DNA of 64,000 bases from Neofusicoccum parvum (GCA_020912385.1 CP087214.1:1860001-1924000), one strand, 5' to 3'; positions 34,903 to 46,414 are shown, counted from the stretch's first letter. Numbers and translations are program-made. Notes: generated by a model not told the origin, from the letters alone.

Positions 34903-35218
34903 GATATGTACAAGGAAGCTTGTAGGCGACTGAAAGTTGGCTCATTTCAAGAGAGAGAGAACTTCAACTCACTATAGAACCCAACCCACTGAACAGCACA
35001 CAGCGCCTGTACACCGAGTATATATTTCTACGTAATCCGTGAGGGAAATAAGACACGCAGGACGTCAAAGCACTCGTCTGAGTCTTCAACTACCCACAGA
35101 GGCATGGATTCGATACCCAGCAATATGCGGCGATGCGGGCAGGAGAGTCAAATACATACGAACAGACAGCGCCCAAGATAAATTTCGGATCCTCCAACGT
35201 GTGTGACCTCCAGATAGT
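34903..35218. other. Convergent intergenic gap
   Basis: 316 bp between the Zn2Cys6 factor and the monooxygenase stop; presumably 3' UTRs. Nothing else seen. Confidence 0.6.
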
Positions 35219-36747
35219 CTAATATCCGAGTGCCCAACTGACCCAACTCTTCGATTGGCTGGCCCGCCTTGCCTCAAGCCTTGATATGTCCCGAGCGGAC
35301 CGCGGCAAGAAGTTCAAGTACGTCCCGCCACTGCTGTAAGCCGTGTACAGCTTCGCCTTGACGTTGTCGCTCAGAGTGGGCACCACCCAGCGGGTCACGG
35401 CCCTGTAGAGCCAATTTTGCTCCGACTCTGCACGCGTTATCCCAGCCGAAGCAGTCAAGGTGGTCTGCGCCCGCGCCTTCTGCTCGACCTCGTACTGGCT
35501 GAAGACACCTTCCAGCTGCTCTGTTGATAGGTCGCTACTGTTGTGGAGCAGAGGGAGCAGCAGATTTGTGAGCCGGGCGACCCCTTCAATAGCCATATTG
35601 CCGCCGAGGCCGGCGTTTATGGTAACCTATTTGCGCAAGAGTCAACGAGACATGACGGCATGGACAGTGAGTGTACAGGACAATTTTACCTTGTGGACGG
35701 CGTCACCAATCAAGACAACCCGTCCGTGGCTCCATTTCTGGACGATTCCTTCTTCCAGCGGCACCAGCGATGCTTTCACACGCGCGTTGTAAAAGTCCCG
35801 TATCGTAGCGCCAGGGACTATCTGGTCGTCTCCGTATTCCTCTATCAGAGCATCCCTGTCTTCCTCGCTGAAACGAGGGCAGTGAGGGGTGCAGCTAAAA
35901 GGCGTCTTGACAAACAGGAACCAGAACACGAGGCCTTTCACTCCTGTGGCGGCGATGGTGGAGTAGTCCTTGCGGTATGTGAAGACTGCTCGGGCATCTG
36001 CCATGAACGGGGATGCCTGGTCGTTGCGGGTCACAGCGAATACACATTTGTACTCGCTTGTGTAGCCTGTTGCGTAAATTGTTACCGTTCAGTCCTCTCG
36101 TGTCAGAACGAAGTGTATGAACTCACACTCTTGAAGGTTCTTCCAGAGCTCCTTGTTCTTCGGCCGAAGCTTTTCTGACATCAACTTCCGCGTCTTGCTG
36201 TGAACTCCGTCGGCACCGACGAGGATCGTTCCTTCGTATGTGCTTCCGTCGGAGACTGTAACCGTGACTCCGGACTCGGTTTCCTCGTATGAACACACTT
36301 CCTTGTGGGCATGCAACCGAGATTTGTCTGTCAGGTTTGAATGCAGAATCCGTAGAAACTCGCATCTTTCGATGAAAGCAACTGGAAGCCCCTCCCTATA
36401 GCAATCTGAGTTAGCAGTCCCCACCTTCCATGCTCTCCGTGATACTTCGCAGGGGCAACTCACAGATCCGCGATCTTTCCAGTCACCTCATCCTCATCAA
36501 ACAGCCTCCCCTCAGAATCGTAATGCTTCCTGTACCGGAGAGGTACAATCTGAGAGCTGATTTCTTCCCACAGACCCAACTGGTCCAGAATCCTTGCCCC
36601 ATGCGGTTGGATTCCAATCGATGCTCCCAGCTGCGGTGCGAAGTCGCCCTTCTCAAGGAGCTCAAAGTCCACGCCGGCATGCTGGAGGACCAGTGCGAGT
36701 GTGAGGCCAGCCACGCTACCTCCTGCGATGATCACCTTGAGCCCCAT
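35219..36747 (-). CDS. FAD-dependent monooxygenase, PaxM/salicylate-hydroxylase type, 445 aa
   Basis: Four exons (36747-36464, 36395-36127, 36066-35690, 35626-35219), introns 60-68 nt. The N-terminal Rossmann motif [16 protein letters not shown] binds [13 protein letters not shown] (the D-G motif) and [20 protein letters not shown] (FAD ribityl site, restored by the third splice) complete the group A flavoprotein monooxygenase fingerprint. The [16 protein letters not shown] segment resembles enzymes that epoxidise or hydroxylate terpenoid intermediates. A hydrophobic stretch near the [11 protein letters not shown]...VFWFLFVKT region may be membrane-associated. No terpene cyclase, prenyltransferase, PKS or P450 is visible nearby, so a biosynthetic cluster is not supported. 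The substrate is unknown. Confidence 0.9.
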
Positions 36748-37849
36748 GATAATTCAGAAGACACGTAACAAAAGGCGGTTGAGGATTTCCGTGCTGGAGC
36801 TGTGCCGCTATGTGAGTCTGACATTTTAACAGGTCTTACAGTCCCCAATATATATTTCGAATGGCCATCTCAGGCCTCCCACGATAGCAGTTTCGGCTAC
36901 GGGTTGTCCACTATCCGCATGCATGTCTTGGGTTTCAGACGGGGGCTATAGGTCTTGCTCTGTGGGTCTTTGTTCAAGAATGGTGATTCATGCAATGGCT
37001 TGTCCAAAATCGTCTGTCATGATTCGCTCTAAGAGCCAAGGCCATCTATAGTGGCTAGCCGGTGTACTTGGTAGAGTAGCAATTTTCTTGGCAGCAGTCA
37101 TGCCTTTCAACACCTGGTAGGCTCTCACACGGAAAAGTTTGAGAGGTGAAAAAAAAAAAAAAGAGGCGCTAGTTATGGAGTTTTCTGCACCAGCGGCTTT
37201 TTCCATTGCTCCATGGTAACATCTATGCTAATCGTCCTTCGTGGGTCCAATTTGCTCGAGTACTTGTCCGGTCAAGGAGAAGTGCACATGCTCCTGATCA
37301 GACTCGGGGTCGGGGTCGGAGTCGGGGCCGGGGTCGGGGTGGAGCCTACATGAGCCCACAGATCACTTGGCATCGGGATCCGGCAGGTCCGCATCTGATA
37401 TTGCTGAAACATATCTGGATCTGATAAGAAGTCAAGTTCAGCTTCAGTGAAATGCCTACCTGTTGAAGATCGGCAAGTTTTGTGAGACGATCCGGAACGT
37501 TCGACTTCTAGGCGTAGAGGCTGACAGTAAACACGATAGCTGCACCTCATCCACCGTACCATACACCGGGAAGCATGCCAAACGGTTCTTCTACAAGATC
37601 GCAGATTGAACGCGCCGCGAAGGCCCGACTTGAGCAATGTGCACGTAATTCAGTCGATTCAATAAACACTGGATACACAGATACAAGGGAATCTACATGC
37701 GAGAAATCTTTATAGCTGGAAGAGACGATACGAGCGCTAAAATAAGAAATCTTTCCCCAAACGCGCACGCCTCTTGTCCCAACTAATTACGATTCCTCCC
37801 AGTCGCTAACCCAGACTATGCCCTTTTTTCATCCCGTTCGAGAGGAGAT
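36748..37849. other. Intergenic with simple repeats
   Basis: 1.1 kb between the monooxygenase start and the malate dehydrogenase stop. It holds a 14-base A-run (near 37149-37162) and a TCGGGG minisatellite (37304-37340). No gene supported. Confidence 0.6.
37304..37340. repeat. TCGGGG hexamer minisatellite
   Basis: About six imperfect TCGGGG units (variants TCGGAG and CCGGGG). G-rich and potentially able to form a quadruplex. Not a telomeric TTAGGG array. Confidence 0.8.
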
Positions 37850-39172
37850 TTACGGGTTCTGCTTGGCGAACTCGACACCCTTCTTGATGTTCTTGGCCAG
37901 GTCCTGGACGCAGACGTCGATGAGCTTCTGCTCGTAGGGGGTGATGTTGCCAACAGGGTGGATCTTCTCAACACCGTTGGGGCCAAGCTCGACGTTGGAG
38001 GCGAAGAAGTCGCAACCCTGGTCCTTGTAGAGCGGGCTCTCGACGAAGGTGGGCTCGATGACACCCTTCTCGCCCTGGGCAGCGCGGAGCAGAGACTCGG
38101 CGAAGCGGGCACCAGCCATGGCCATGGAAAGCGTGGCGGAACCAGCGCCACCCTTAGCCTGGACAACCTCGTCACCACCGAACTGGACGCGCCTGACGTA
38201 CTCGTCGAGCTCCTCACCCTCGAGCTTGTGGCCGGCCTGGGAGAGCAGGGGGACGATGGTAGCACCGGAGTGACCGCCAATGACGGTGATGTTCTCGTTG
38301 GCGGGGTCGCTGCCCTTCAGCTGGGAGATGAAGCGCGAGGCACGGACGACATCGAGGGTGGTGACACCGAACAGGCGCCTGGGGTTGTAAACGCCCTTGG
38401 ACTTGAAGACCTCGGCAGTGATGGGAACCGTGGAGTTGACCTAGCTCAGACTCAGTACAACAGAAGCAGTGGCAGCGGTGCAGGGAGACGTACCGGGTTG
38501 GAGATGATCAGGACGTTGGCGTTGGGGGCAGCGTCAGCGGTGGCCTTGGCGAGGTCACGAACGATGGAGGCGTTGGTGTTGAACAGGTCTGCGGGCGATC
38601 AGCGGGGCCGCGATCGGCGATTGCCGGGGAGTGTTTTTCATACCGTCACGGGTCATGCCAGGCTTGCGAGGGACACCGGCGGGGATGAGGACGATTTCAG
38701 AGCCCTCGAGGCACTCGCGGAGGCCGGTGGGGGTCGGGTCGTAGCCCTTGACCTGGGTTGTGGGTGAGCGGCAGGCTCAATGGCAGCGCAAACGGGGAGA
38801 TGGGACGAACATTGCTCTTGGTGTTGATGTGGCTGACGTCGGCAGCGACACCTGCAGCAGCGCGTTAGTGTTGGGCGGATCGTCAACATGGCTTCGGCGG
38901 CGAGGTACGTACCGGGACCGCCGCGGATATCGTACAGCGCAAGCTCAGACACGCGCGGGTTGAGCTTGAGCAGCAGCGACAGCGGCTGGCCAATGCCGCC
39001 GGCAGCGCCAAGGACGGTGACCTTGGAGTTCTGCAGCGCAGACGTCAGCAATGGGCTGTGGAGGCCGGGCGCGCGGTCGACGGCGGAGCTTTTGGAGCTT
39101 GCGTACCTGCTTGGCCGAGACGGAAAAGGCCCTCCGCTGGGCGGCGCCAAAGACCTGACGAGCAGCGAACAT
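37850..39172 (-). CDS. MDH1: Mitochondrial NAD-malate dehydrogenase, 339 aa
   Basis: Six exons (39172-39107, 39030-38913, 38851-38811, 38752-38644, 38588-38494, 38440-37850); introns 53-76 nt. The TCA-cycle enzyme interconverts malate and oxaloacetate. The first exon encodes a 22-residue Arg/Ala-rich presequence ([20 protein letters not shown]), a mitochondrial targeting signal. Then [20 protein letters not shown] (NAD site), [12 protein letters not shown] (substrate Arg residues), ISNPVNSTVPI, and IGGHSG with the catalytic His. The third intron has an unusual GTTCGT donor; using it gives the invariant NVKGYDP. No PTS1 at the C-terminus (KQNP), so this is the mitochondrial isoform. Divergent from an NmrA-like gene over 400 bp. 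Confidence 0.97.
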
Positions 39173-39572
39173 GGTGATGGACACGGGTGCGAGGTGGACG
39201 AGGGCTGGGCGATGGAGTGGAGGGTGTGGATGGATGGAGGACGGCGGGTGCGAGGAAGTTCTGTTGCTTGCGACCAGCTTGGCGCGAGTCTTCCCGGCCC
39301 GCACGCACAATTCTCGGGCGCCCGGCCCACGCGCCCGGCCTTCCCCTCGCACGCCCCAGAAAACCCCCGGCGGCCTGCCCTGGCGCCGTGCCTCACCCTC
39401 GCGCTAGCCGTCGCCCGCAGCGTCAGCCATCGTCGAGACGTCGCCTTCGCGCCTTCGCGCCTTAACTCCGTCTTACGCGCAACCGCCATGGCGTGTTTCG
39501 CTCCGCCGGCACACTTCAAAGGGCGCCGCCCTGCTGCTGGTGCCCGGCCCGTCTGCAGACCTGCTCTCCATC
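39173..39572. promoter_or_regulatory. Divergent promoter of MDH1 and the NmrA-like gene
   Basis: 400-bp GC-rich spacer between two divergent starts. No specific element identified. Confidence 0.4.
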
Positions 39573-40496
39573 ATGTCTGTGGACTACGAAAATGATCTCT
39601 TGCTCATCACCTGCGCTTCTGGAAAGCAGGCCTCCCGTCTCCTGCCACTGCTCTACGGCAAGTGGAAGCGCCTCCGCCTAGTCGTCCACTCCCCGGCATC
39701 TGAGGCCCGCCTGAAGCAGCAGTACCCCGCCGCCGACGTGACGCGGGCAAACCTCGAGAATGTCGACGAGACCCGACGCATCATGGCCGGCGTGACCACC
39801 GTCTTCCACGTCGGACCGTCCTACCACCCGCATGAGACGGAGATTGGCTACTTCATGGTTGATGCCGCCGTCGAGCAGGGCACCTCGCACTTTGTCTACT
39901 CGTCGGTGCTCAACACGCAGCTTCGCAAGATGATGAACCACGACTGCAAGCGCTACGTCGAGGAGTATCTTATGGAGTCTGGCCTGAACTTTTCCATCTT
40001 GCAGCCCAGTCACTTCATGGACATGTTTCCGCTCGCACTGCTGCTGTCGCAGTCGGAGCCCGTGTACCAGGCCAACTGGAAGACGACTGTTCCCTTCTCG
40101 TTTGTTGCCTTGCAGGACCTGGCTGAGGCTGCGGCAAAGGTCATCGAGGAGCGAGAGAAACACTTCATGGCCCAGTATCCGCTGTGCTCAACGCTCCCGA
40201 TGCCGTACGCGGAAGTGGTCCGGGTTGTGGGCCAGGAGATTGGCAAGGACATCAGGATCGAAACGAGACCGGTCGTAGAAGCCGCCGACGCCCTGCTGAA
40301 GATGCTGTTTGGCAGCGCAGACAAAGCTCATCCTAGGACGAGAGATGCGGCGCACCGAATGGTTCTCTTTTACAACTACCACGGTCTCCAGGGCAATCCG
40401 AATGTCCTGGAATGGTTGATCGGACGCAAGCCGACATCGCATCGGGATTGGGTCCGGGCGCAGGTCCAGAATGCGGAGGAAGCAAAGACGGGCTGA
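39573..40496 (+). CDS. NmrA-like NAD(P)-binding protein, 307 aa
   Basis: Single exon. The fold is that of the atypical short-chain dehydrogenase / NmrA group: a beta-strand LLLITCASGKQASRL at the N-terminus, RLVVHSP, then TTVFHVGPSYHPHE, HFVYSSVL (central strand with Ser), KRYVEEYLMESGLNFSILQP (reads like the usual K-x-x-x-E segment) and VALQDLAEAAAKVI. The dinucleotide loop is CASGKQAS instead of GATGxxG, and the catalytic Y-x-x-x-K is absent, so it is more likely a redox sensor or regulator than a dehydrogenase; that is inference. The first ATG in frame is 39573; the open frame upstream has none. Confidence 0.82.
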   Translation: MSVDYENDLLLITCASGKQASRLLPLLYGKWKRLRLVVHSPASEARLKQQYPAADVTRANLENVDETRRIMAGVTTVFHVGPSYHPHETEIGYFMVDAAVEQGTSHFVYSSVLNTQLRKMMNHDCKRYVEEYLMESGLNFSILQPSHFMDMFPLALLLSQSEPVYQANWKTTVPFSFVALQDLAEAAAKVIEEREKHFMAQYPLCSTLPMPYAEVVRVVGQEIGKDIRIETRPVVEAADALLKMLFGSADKAHPRTRDAAHRMVLFYNYHGLQGNPNVLEWLIGRKPTSHRDWVRAQVQNAEEAKTG

Positions 40497-41040
40497 ATGG
40501 CAGCTCCGTGAGTTGGGCGGTCTTGTTTGCGCGTTTACGGCCGAGTGGACGGGCAGACCCACCGCAGCCGACCTGGTGAAGAAAACAGCCGTGGCGGAGG
40601 CACGTTGGGGTTATCAGATCAGCTGCAGCTTGGAGGGGCACGGGCCGCATCCGTGTTGCGTCACTCGTTCACATGTCGGGGCCCCGTCTGGGGAAGATAC
40701 GGATAGGTAGCAACACCAATGCTCGGCTGCCGGCCTGCGGCCACGAGACTACGGGCGTCAGCCGCGTGTATAGCAAGCGTTAGTGAGCCGCGCAGGGCGG
40801 CGCAGGCCGCTGGGCTTGGTGCCGCGTGCCGGCCTCGGCCAATCAGCGAGCCGACCTGAACCTCGGCTTCCGCCCCAGGCCCAGCGCGCGCAGCACCTCG
40901 TTGACCCGAATTGCCAGCTTTGCCAGTTCCCGCCGACCGAGGACGTACACCCGCCCAGGTAAATAATCGCTTCTGAAGGCTCTTCCCTTGCCCAGCACCC
41001 GCCCGACTTTCCAGCCCGCCGCCCTTATCACGCTCGAGGC
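40497..41040. other. Intergenic, promoter of CAT2
   Basis: 544 bp between the NmrA-like stop and the CAT2 long-form ATG. No other feature supported. Confidence 0.55.
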
Positions 41041-43142
41041 ATGTTTAATGCACTGAGCCGGTCCCGCGCCTCTGCCTCTCTCCTCCGCACGCAGATCAAG
41101 CCCGCGACACCACGCTTGAGCAAGGTACCTACTTGAGCCGCCCGCCGTCCCGCTGCCGTGTGACGACAAGCTCGCTGACCCCGCCCGTAGTTCGTCCCCA
41201 TGGCTTCCACCCGCAAGCAGTCGTCCTTGCCCGCCGGTATGTCTGACCGCCCTTGTTTACTCCTCCGCCCACGCAGACACTGAGACCATGGCCCGCACAG
41301 GCTACAAGGAGGACATCAGCAAGGGTCGCATGCTCCGCTTCGAGGAGTCTCTGCCCCGCCTCCCCGTCCCTGCCCTCGAGGAGACGGCCCAGCGCTACCT
41401 CAAGTCCGTACACCCCCTGCTGAACACCACCGAGTACGAGAACACAAAGAAGGCCGTTGAGGACTTTGTTCGCCCGGGCGGCGTGGGCGAGACTCTCCAG
41501 AAGCGTCTTGTGGCGAGACGAGAGGATCCGAGCGTGAAAAACTGGATATACGAGTGGTGGAACGACGCCGCCTACCTGGCTTACCGTGATCCGGTTGTGC
41601 CTTACGTGAGCTACTTCTACTCACACCGCGATGACCGCAAGCGCCGAGACCCCTCGAAGCGCGCCGCCGCCATCTCCACCGCCGTGCTGGAGTTCAAGCG
41701 CCTGGTTGATACGAAGGAGCTGGAGCCCGAGTACATGAAGAAGCTGCCCATTGCCATGTCCAGCTACGAGTACATGTTCAATTGCTCCCGCATCCCCGCA
41801 AAGCCCGCCGACTACCCTCAGAAGTACGACCCGGCCCAGAACAAGCACATCGTGGTTATCCGCAAGAACCAGTTCTTCAAGGTCGACCATGAGGTCGATG
41901 GTAGGCAGCTCACCACGTCCGAGCTGGAGCAGACGTTCAAGAGAATATACCAAAAGGCCGAAAGGGCGCCGGCAGTTGGTCTCTTCACCAGCCAGAACCG
42001 TGATGTATGGACTGATGTATGTTGGAATTCCCCAAAAGGCGCACTTGAGGCACAACTGACAGTCCCAGGTCCGCGAGCGTCTCATCGCCGCGCACCCTTC
42101 GAACGAGGGCGTCCTCAAGGCCATTGAGTCCGCATCCTTCGTCGTCTGCCTCGATGATGCCTCGCCGGTAACACTCGAGGAGCGCGCTCGCCAATACTGG
42201 CACGGTGATGGTGCCAACCGCTGGTTTGACAAGCCGCTCCAGTTCATTGTCAACGACAACGGCACCTCGGGTTTCATGGGCGAACACAGCATGATGGACG
42301 GCACACCCACGCACCGCCTGAACGACCACATCAACATGCTGATCACCACCAACGCGCTCCCATTTGATGACCCGTCCGTCCGCTCCAACCTACCTGAGCC
42401 AATCCCGCTGAACTTCAAGCTCAACACCCGCCTGCAAGAGGACATCAACGAGGCGCAGAAGCACTTCGATGGCCAGATCAACGCGCACGAGCTGCGGGTG
42501 CAGGCATACCAGGGCTATGGAAAGGGCCTGATCAAGAAGTTCAAGTGTTCGCCGGATGCGTACGTGCAAATGGTCATCCAGTTGGCGTACCACAAGTTCT
42601 ACGGCAAGAACCGGCCCACCTACGAATCCGCCGCAACGCGTCGCTTCCAGCAGGGCCGCACCGAGACGTGCCGCACCGTTTCGGACGAGAGTGTTGCCTT
42701 CTGCTCCTCCATGGCCGACCCGTCAGTCCCACCCGAGAAGTCCCGCGAGCTCTTCCGTGCGGCTCTCGACGCGCACGTCAAGTACATCACCGATGCCAGC
42801 GATGGCCGCGGTGTCGATCGCCACCTGTTCGGACTGAAGAAATGCCTGCAGAGTGGCGAGGATGTACCGGCCATCTACAACGACCCCACCTTCGCATACT
42901 CGTCACACTGGTTCATCTCCAGCTCTCAACTGAGCTCCGAATACTTTAACGGTTACGGCTGGAGCCAAGTCGTCGACGACGGTTGGGGAATCGCCTACAT
43001 GATCAACGAGAACAGCATCCAGTTCAACGTTGTTTCCAAGAACCTGGGCTCCGAGCGCATGTCATTCTACCTCAACGAGGCTGCTGGTGACATCAGGGAC
43101 CTCATGCTACCTAGCTTGGAGGCGCCGAAGGCGAAGTTGTAA
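41041..43142 (+). CDS. CAT2: Carnitine O-acetyltransferase, dual mitochondrial/peroxisomal, 639 aa
   Basis: Four exons (41041-41124, 41191-41236, 41301-42016, 42069-43142). The enzyme shuttles acetyl units as acetylcarnitine between peroxisome, cytosol and mitochondrion, needed for growth on acetate and fatty acids. Exon 1 encodes a basic Ser/Arg/Ala leader (MFNALSRSRASASLLRTQI) suited to mitochondrial import. A second in-frame ATG at 41200 in exon 2 (MASTRKQSS) would give a leaderless form, and the C-terminus is AKL, a peroxisomal PTS1. Core motifs: LPRLPVPALEETAQRYL, the catalytic-His motif FMGEHSMMDGTP (His near residue 354), and YGKGLIKKFKCSPDAYVQ. Family length is normal. Confidence 0.95.
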
Positions 43143-43588
43143 AATATCATCAAGGTGGATCGTCTCGTGGGTGGTTTTGTTCGCTTTCAGTTGTTTAGCA
43201 TAGAAAATGTTGGGTACTGTCGGGATCTGGCTGCGAATGGATGGTCGGTGGCTTGTGTCGTTTGTGGGGTATTGAAGAGGGACACTAGATTTATGTCCTT
43301 GTAGTAACGCGAACGTAGAGATGTACGGTCGACTTTCATGTTGCATATGTGTGGATAGACAAGACTTCCCGTGTATGCTTGAGAATTCAAACAAGTGTAG
43401 TGTGTTATTGCCCTGCAAGGCATACGTTGACATCAGTGGATCAGCTCTCATCAGACGCATGCTTCTTTCCACTTCGTTCCTCATGCCGCTGACGGCCAAT
43501 GTCTTCGTATTGTCTTGGGTATCAGTCTAGCACAACAAAATATCTCATCGTAACGTCTTGGGTCGTACACGTCGCCTGCTCATCACGC
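43143..43588. other. Convergent intergenic gap
   Basis: 446 bp between the CAT2 stop and the ASK1 stop; presumably two 3' UTRs. Nothing else seen. Confidence 0.6.
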
Positions 43589-44959
43589 TTAGAAACTATC
43601 ATCAAGATCCATATTCCTCCTAACGATGCTCGGACTGTCCTCCGTCACGTTCGAATCCGTCAGCTCCCCACCACCCGCCGTGAAAAGGAGATCCTCGACG
43701 ATCTTCTTGCTCGCCTCTCGTGCGGGTGTCTGCATTAGTCGGCTCTGCGGCACGTGGAACTGCATCGTCTTGGGTGGGCTGAATTCGGTCTCGCCCTCAC
43801 TGTCGCTGTCCCACGTAATGAAGTCTTCACCACTCCTGGCGCCGCCTGTGAACTTGCTGGCAGTACCTGGTCCACCGCCGCTCTTTCCTGGTGTCTGGCG
43901 TTGTTGGTACACGCTGACTCCTGGCGTCCGGGGGGTCTTGGCCGGCGAGAAGATGTCAGCGCGCAGCTGCGGCGCTGGCGCTTCGGGGGACGACATGGGA
44001 GACGAGTCGAAAGCGAGGCGTCGTCTCGTACGGTTCGCGGTGCCAGGCGTCGCGGCCTTCACCTTTTGTGCCGTGTGCGGCGTTGCAGCGATGCGGTATG
44101 TCTTGTCGAGCATACGGTGCATGAGCGGATCGTTGTTGGAGGCCTGGCGGGTATGGCGGGTATGCTGATCGGCGGAGCCGGGTGCGAATGGCGAGGATTC
44201 TGGCGTCATTGACATGTCCGGCAGCGTGGACTGCGAGACCTTGGCGGGTGTCGTCGGTGCTCCGAGGACGGTGCCTTCGTCAGGCAAGCCACTCGCGTTG
44301 GACGAGATGTCGTCCATCCCCGCATCGCCGTCACCACCACCTTCGCCTTCGCTCTTGTCACCCTGAAGCTCGCGCTTCAATGCCTCGTATGGAGAGGGAT
44401 AGTCGTCGGCGAAGGAGGACCTCGGGGGGTTGCGCGGCGTCTTCGCCATGGAGGGCGAGGAGAGGAGCGAGTCTTCGAGACCCTCGTCATCGTCGTCAAA
44501 CTGGTTCTGGCGGCCAGCGGCGGAGCGGAGCGTAGTGTCGTCGCGGACGGAAGGACTGTCATCATAGGCGGTCGAAACGTGGGTGGTGTCGTCCTGCTGC
44601 ATGGTTGTGTCCTCGGCGGCTTGAGGCTCCTCGTAGCCAGACAGCGAGACATTGGCGCTGGCTTCGAAGAATTGCTTCCAGAACTTGGAGCCTTCCCACA
44701 CAGCTTCTGAGTGCTTCGCGTACTGCTCGACAACAGGCAAGATGCTGCCGGTGACTATGCGGTGGGCGCGGCTGAAGTTGTGGTCGATCTCTTTGGGCTG
44801 CGGTCAGCTAACGGTGCAAAACACGCAGGCAGTGGCGTGGCGCGCACCTTGGAGGGTCAGGGTGATGGACTGCTCGAGCTTCTCCAGCTCCTCGGTGAGG
44901 GTGAGGTTGCGCTGGGCCATGGAGCTGCCTTGGGCCATCATACTGCTGGGGCGCGACAT
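43589..44959 (-). CDS. ASK1: DASH/Dam1 complex subunit Ask1, 437 aa
   Basis: Two exons (44959-44848, 44790-43589), 57-nt intron. Ask1 is part of the outer-kinetochore ring that couples chromosomes to spindle microtubules. The conserved N-terminal helix region reads LEKLEQSITLTLQ then, across the splice, EIDHNFSRAHRIVT and EGSKFWKQFFEASANVSLS, which is the Ask1 domain. The remaining 350 residues are disordered, rich in Ser/Thr-Pro (SPSMAKTP, SSPMSSPEAP, SPAKTPRTPG), candidate Cdk sites consistent with Cdk control in yeast. It ends DDSF. Divergent from a short-chain dehydrogenase over about 450 bp. Confidence 0.95.
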
Positions 44960-45411
44960 GGCGGTGGTGGGTTGGTCGGCGCGACGCTGGCGAGCCGCGG
45001 TCGGCAAAATGTCAACACGGCAGCCCAGCACGCGGGGAAACAACTCGTGGCCGGCTGCCCCTCGCCTTCCCAGACAGGCAAGCCGGGACGCGTTCGCGAC
45101 TCGACGCGCATCCCCCAGCCTCCGCCCACGACTCGCTCCTTATTCCCGCGAACCCTTGAGCCCTTCTCCGCATCAACGCTGCCGCTTGGATCTGCGTGGC
45201 GCTGCCCTACCCCACACCGTGCTACAATGCCATGCTCCTCTCGCGCCTGCGACTCCGCACGCCCGGCTGGCCCAAGAGCCCGCTCTCTCCGGCGCAGCAA
45301 ACCCCCGAGCTGCTACAAATACGCGCCGTACCTGCTCTCGCGCCTGCATTCCAATTGACCTGCACAGCTTACCTGCAGCTTCGCTTCTAGCTCCAGCTTC
45401 GTCCCATCACC
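44960..45411. promoter_or_regulatory. Divergent promoter of ASK1 and the SDR gene
   Basis: 452 bp, GC-rich, between two divergent starts. No specific element identified. Confidence 0.35.
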
Positions 45412-46414
45412 ATGTCTGCTCGCATTGCTCCTCGAAGCTTGCGCAGAGCTTCCAGCCAGCTCTCCGCTTTCTCCAGACTCTCCACAACAGCTCCCGCGCG
45501 ATCGCGCTCTTTTGCCAGCACTCCACAGCAGCACAAGACTGCCATTGTCACTGGCTCTGCGCGAGGAATGTCAGTCGAGGTCTTGCTGTCTCAACCCTTT
45601 CCAAGCTTACGCGTCAACCAGCGGCAAGGCTATTGCCATCCGTCTCGCCGAAGATGGCTACGACGTCACCGTGAACGACATACCTCACAACCAGGCCCAA
45701 GCCGAGGAGGTCGTGTCGCAGATCAAGAACCTAGGCCGCAAATCCACGCTCGTTGTCGGCGACGTATCAAAGCGCGCGGATGTCAAGCAAGTCATTGAAA
45801 CCTCAGTCAAGGAGCTGGGGCCGCTGGATACCATGGTTGCCAATGCCGGCATCGCCCAGGTGAAACCACTACTCAAGCTAACCGACGACGATTTCCGCCG
45901 CATGTTCGAAGTCAATGTTTACGGCGTCTTCAACTGCTATATAGAGGCAGCTAAGCAGATGATTGAGCAGGGCGGCGGTGGAAAGCTCATTGGCGCAGCC
46001 AGGTGCATATACACGCCTCTCCAATTTCCCGTGTACTAACAGTTTCTCCCTTTTAGTATCGTTGCATTCAAGCCGTTCGCCATGCTTTCCCACTACTCAG
46101 CTTCCAAGTGGGCTGTTCGAGGTCTGACCCAGGCCATGGCAATGGAGATGGCAGCCCACAAAATCACCGTGAACGCCTATGCCCCGGGTATCGTCGGCAC
46201 GGCCATGTGGGATCTGATTGACGAGGAGCTTGGCAAAACTACCGGGGCCAAGAAGGGTGACACAATCAAGAAGTACACCAAAGAGTTGATCGCACTCGGC
46301 AGGACAAGTGTTCCGGAGGATGTCAGCAAGACTGTCGGTTTCCTGGCTGGGCCAGACAGTGAGTATATGACTGGTCAAACTATAGTTGTTGACGGTGGTA
46401 TCATCTACACGTAG
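45412..46414 (+). CDS. Short-chain dehydrogenase, acetoin/diacetyl-reductase-like, 298 aa
   Basis: Three exons (45412-45569, 45622-46002, 46057-46414), introns 52 and 54 nt; the second has a perfect TACTAAC branch site. The first splice rebuilds TGSARGIGKAIAIRLA, the classical NAD(P) motif T-G-x3-G-x-G. NAG follows in MVANAGIA, then SIVAFK with the catalytic Ser and YSASK (Tyr near residue 193). PGIVGTAMWDLID and the EYMTGQTIVVDGG end match meso-butanediol / diacetyl reductases, so acetoin or a related diketone is the best guess. An extra N-terminus of about 40 residues, Arg/Ser/Ala-rich without acidic residues, looks like a mitochondrial presequence, unusual for this group. Confidence 0.9.

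Noticed and set aside
30229..36747. Secondary-metabolite cluster around the Zn2Cys6 factor and FAD monooxygenase
   Set aside because: No backbone enzyme (PKS, NRPS, terpene cyclase, prenyltransferase) is present on either side; neighbours are a protease and malate dehydrogenase.
37304..37340. G-rich repeat as an internal telomere tract
   Set aside because: Unit is TCGGGG, not TTAGGG; too short and irregular.
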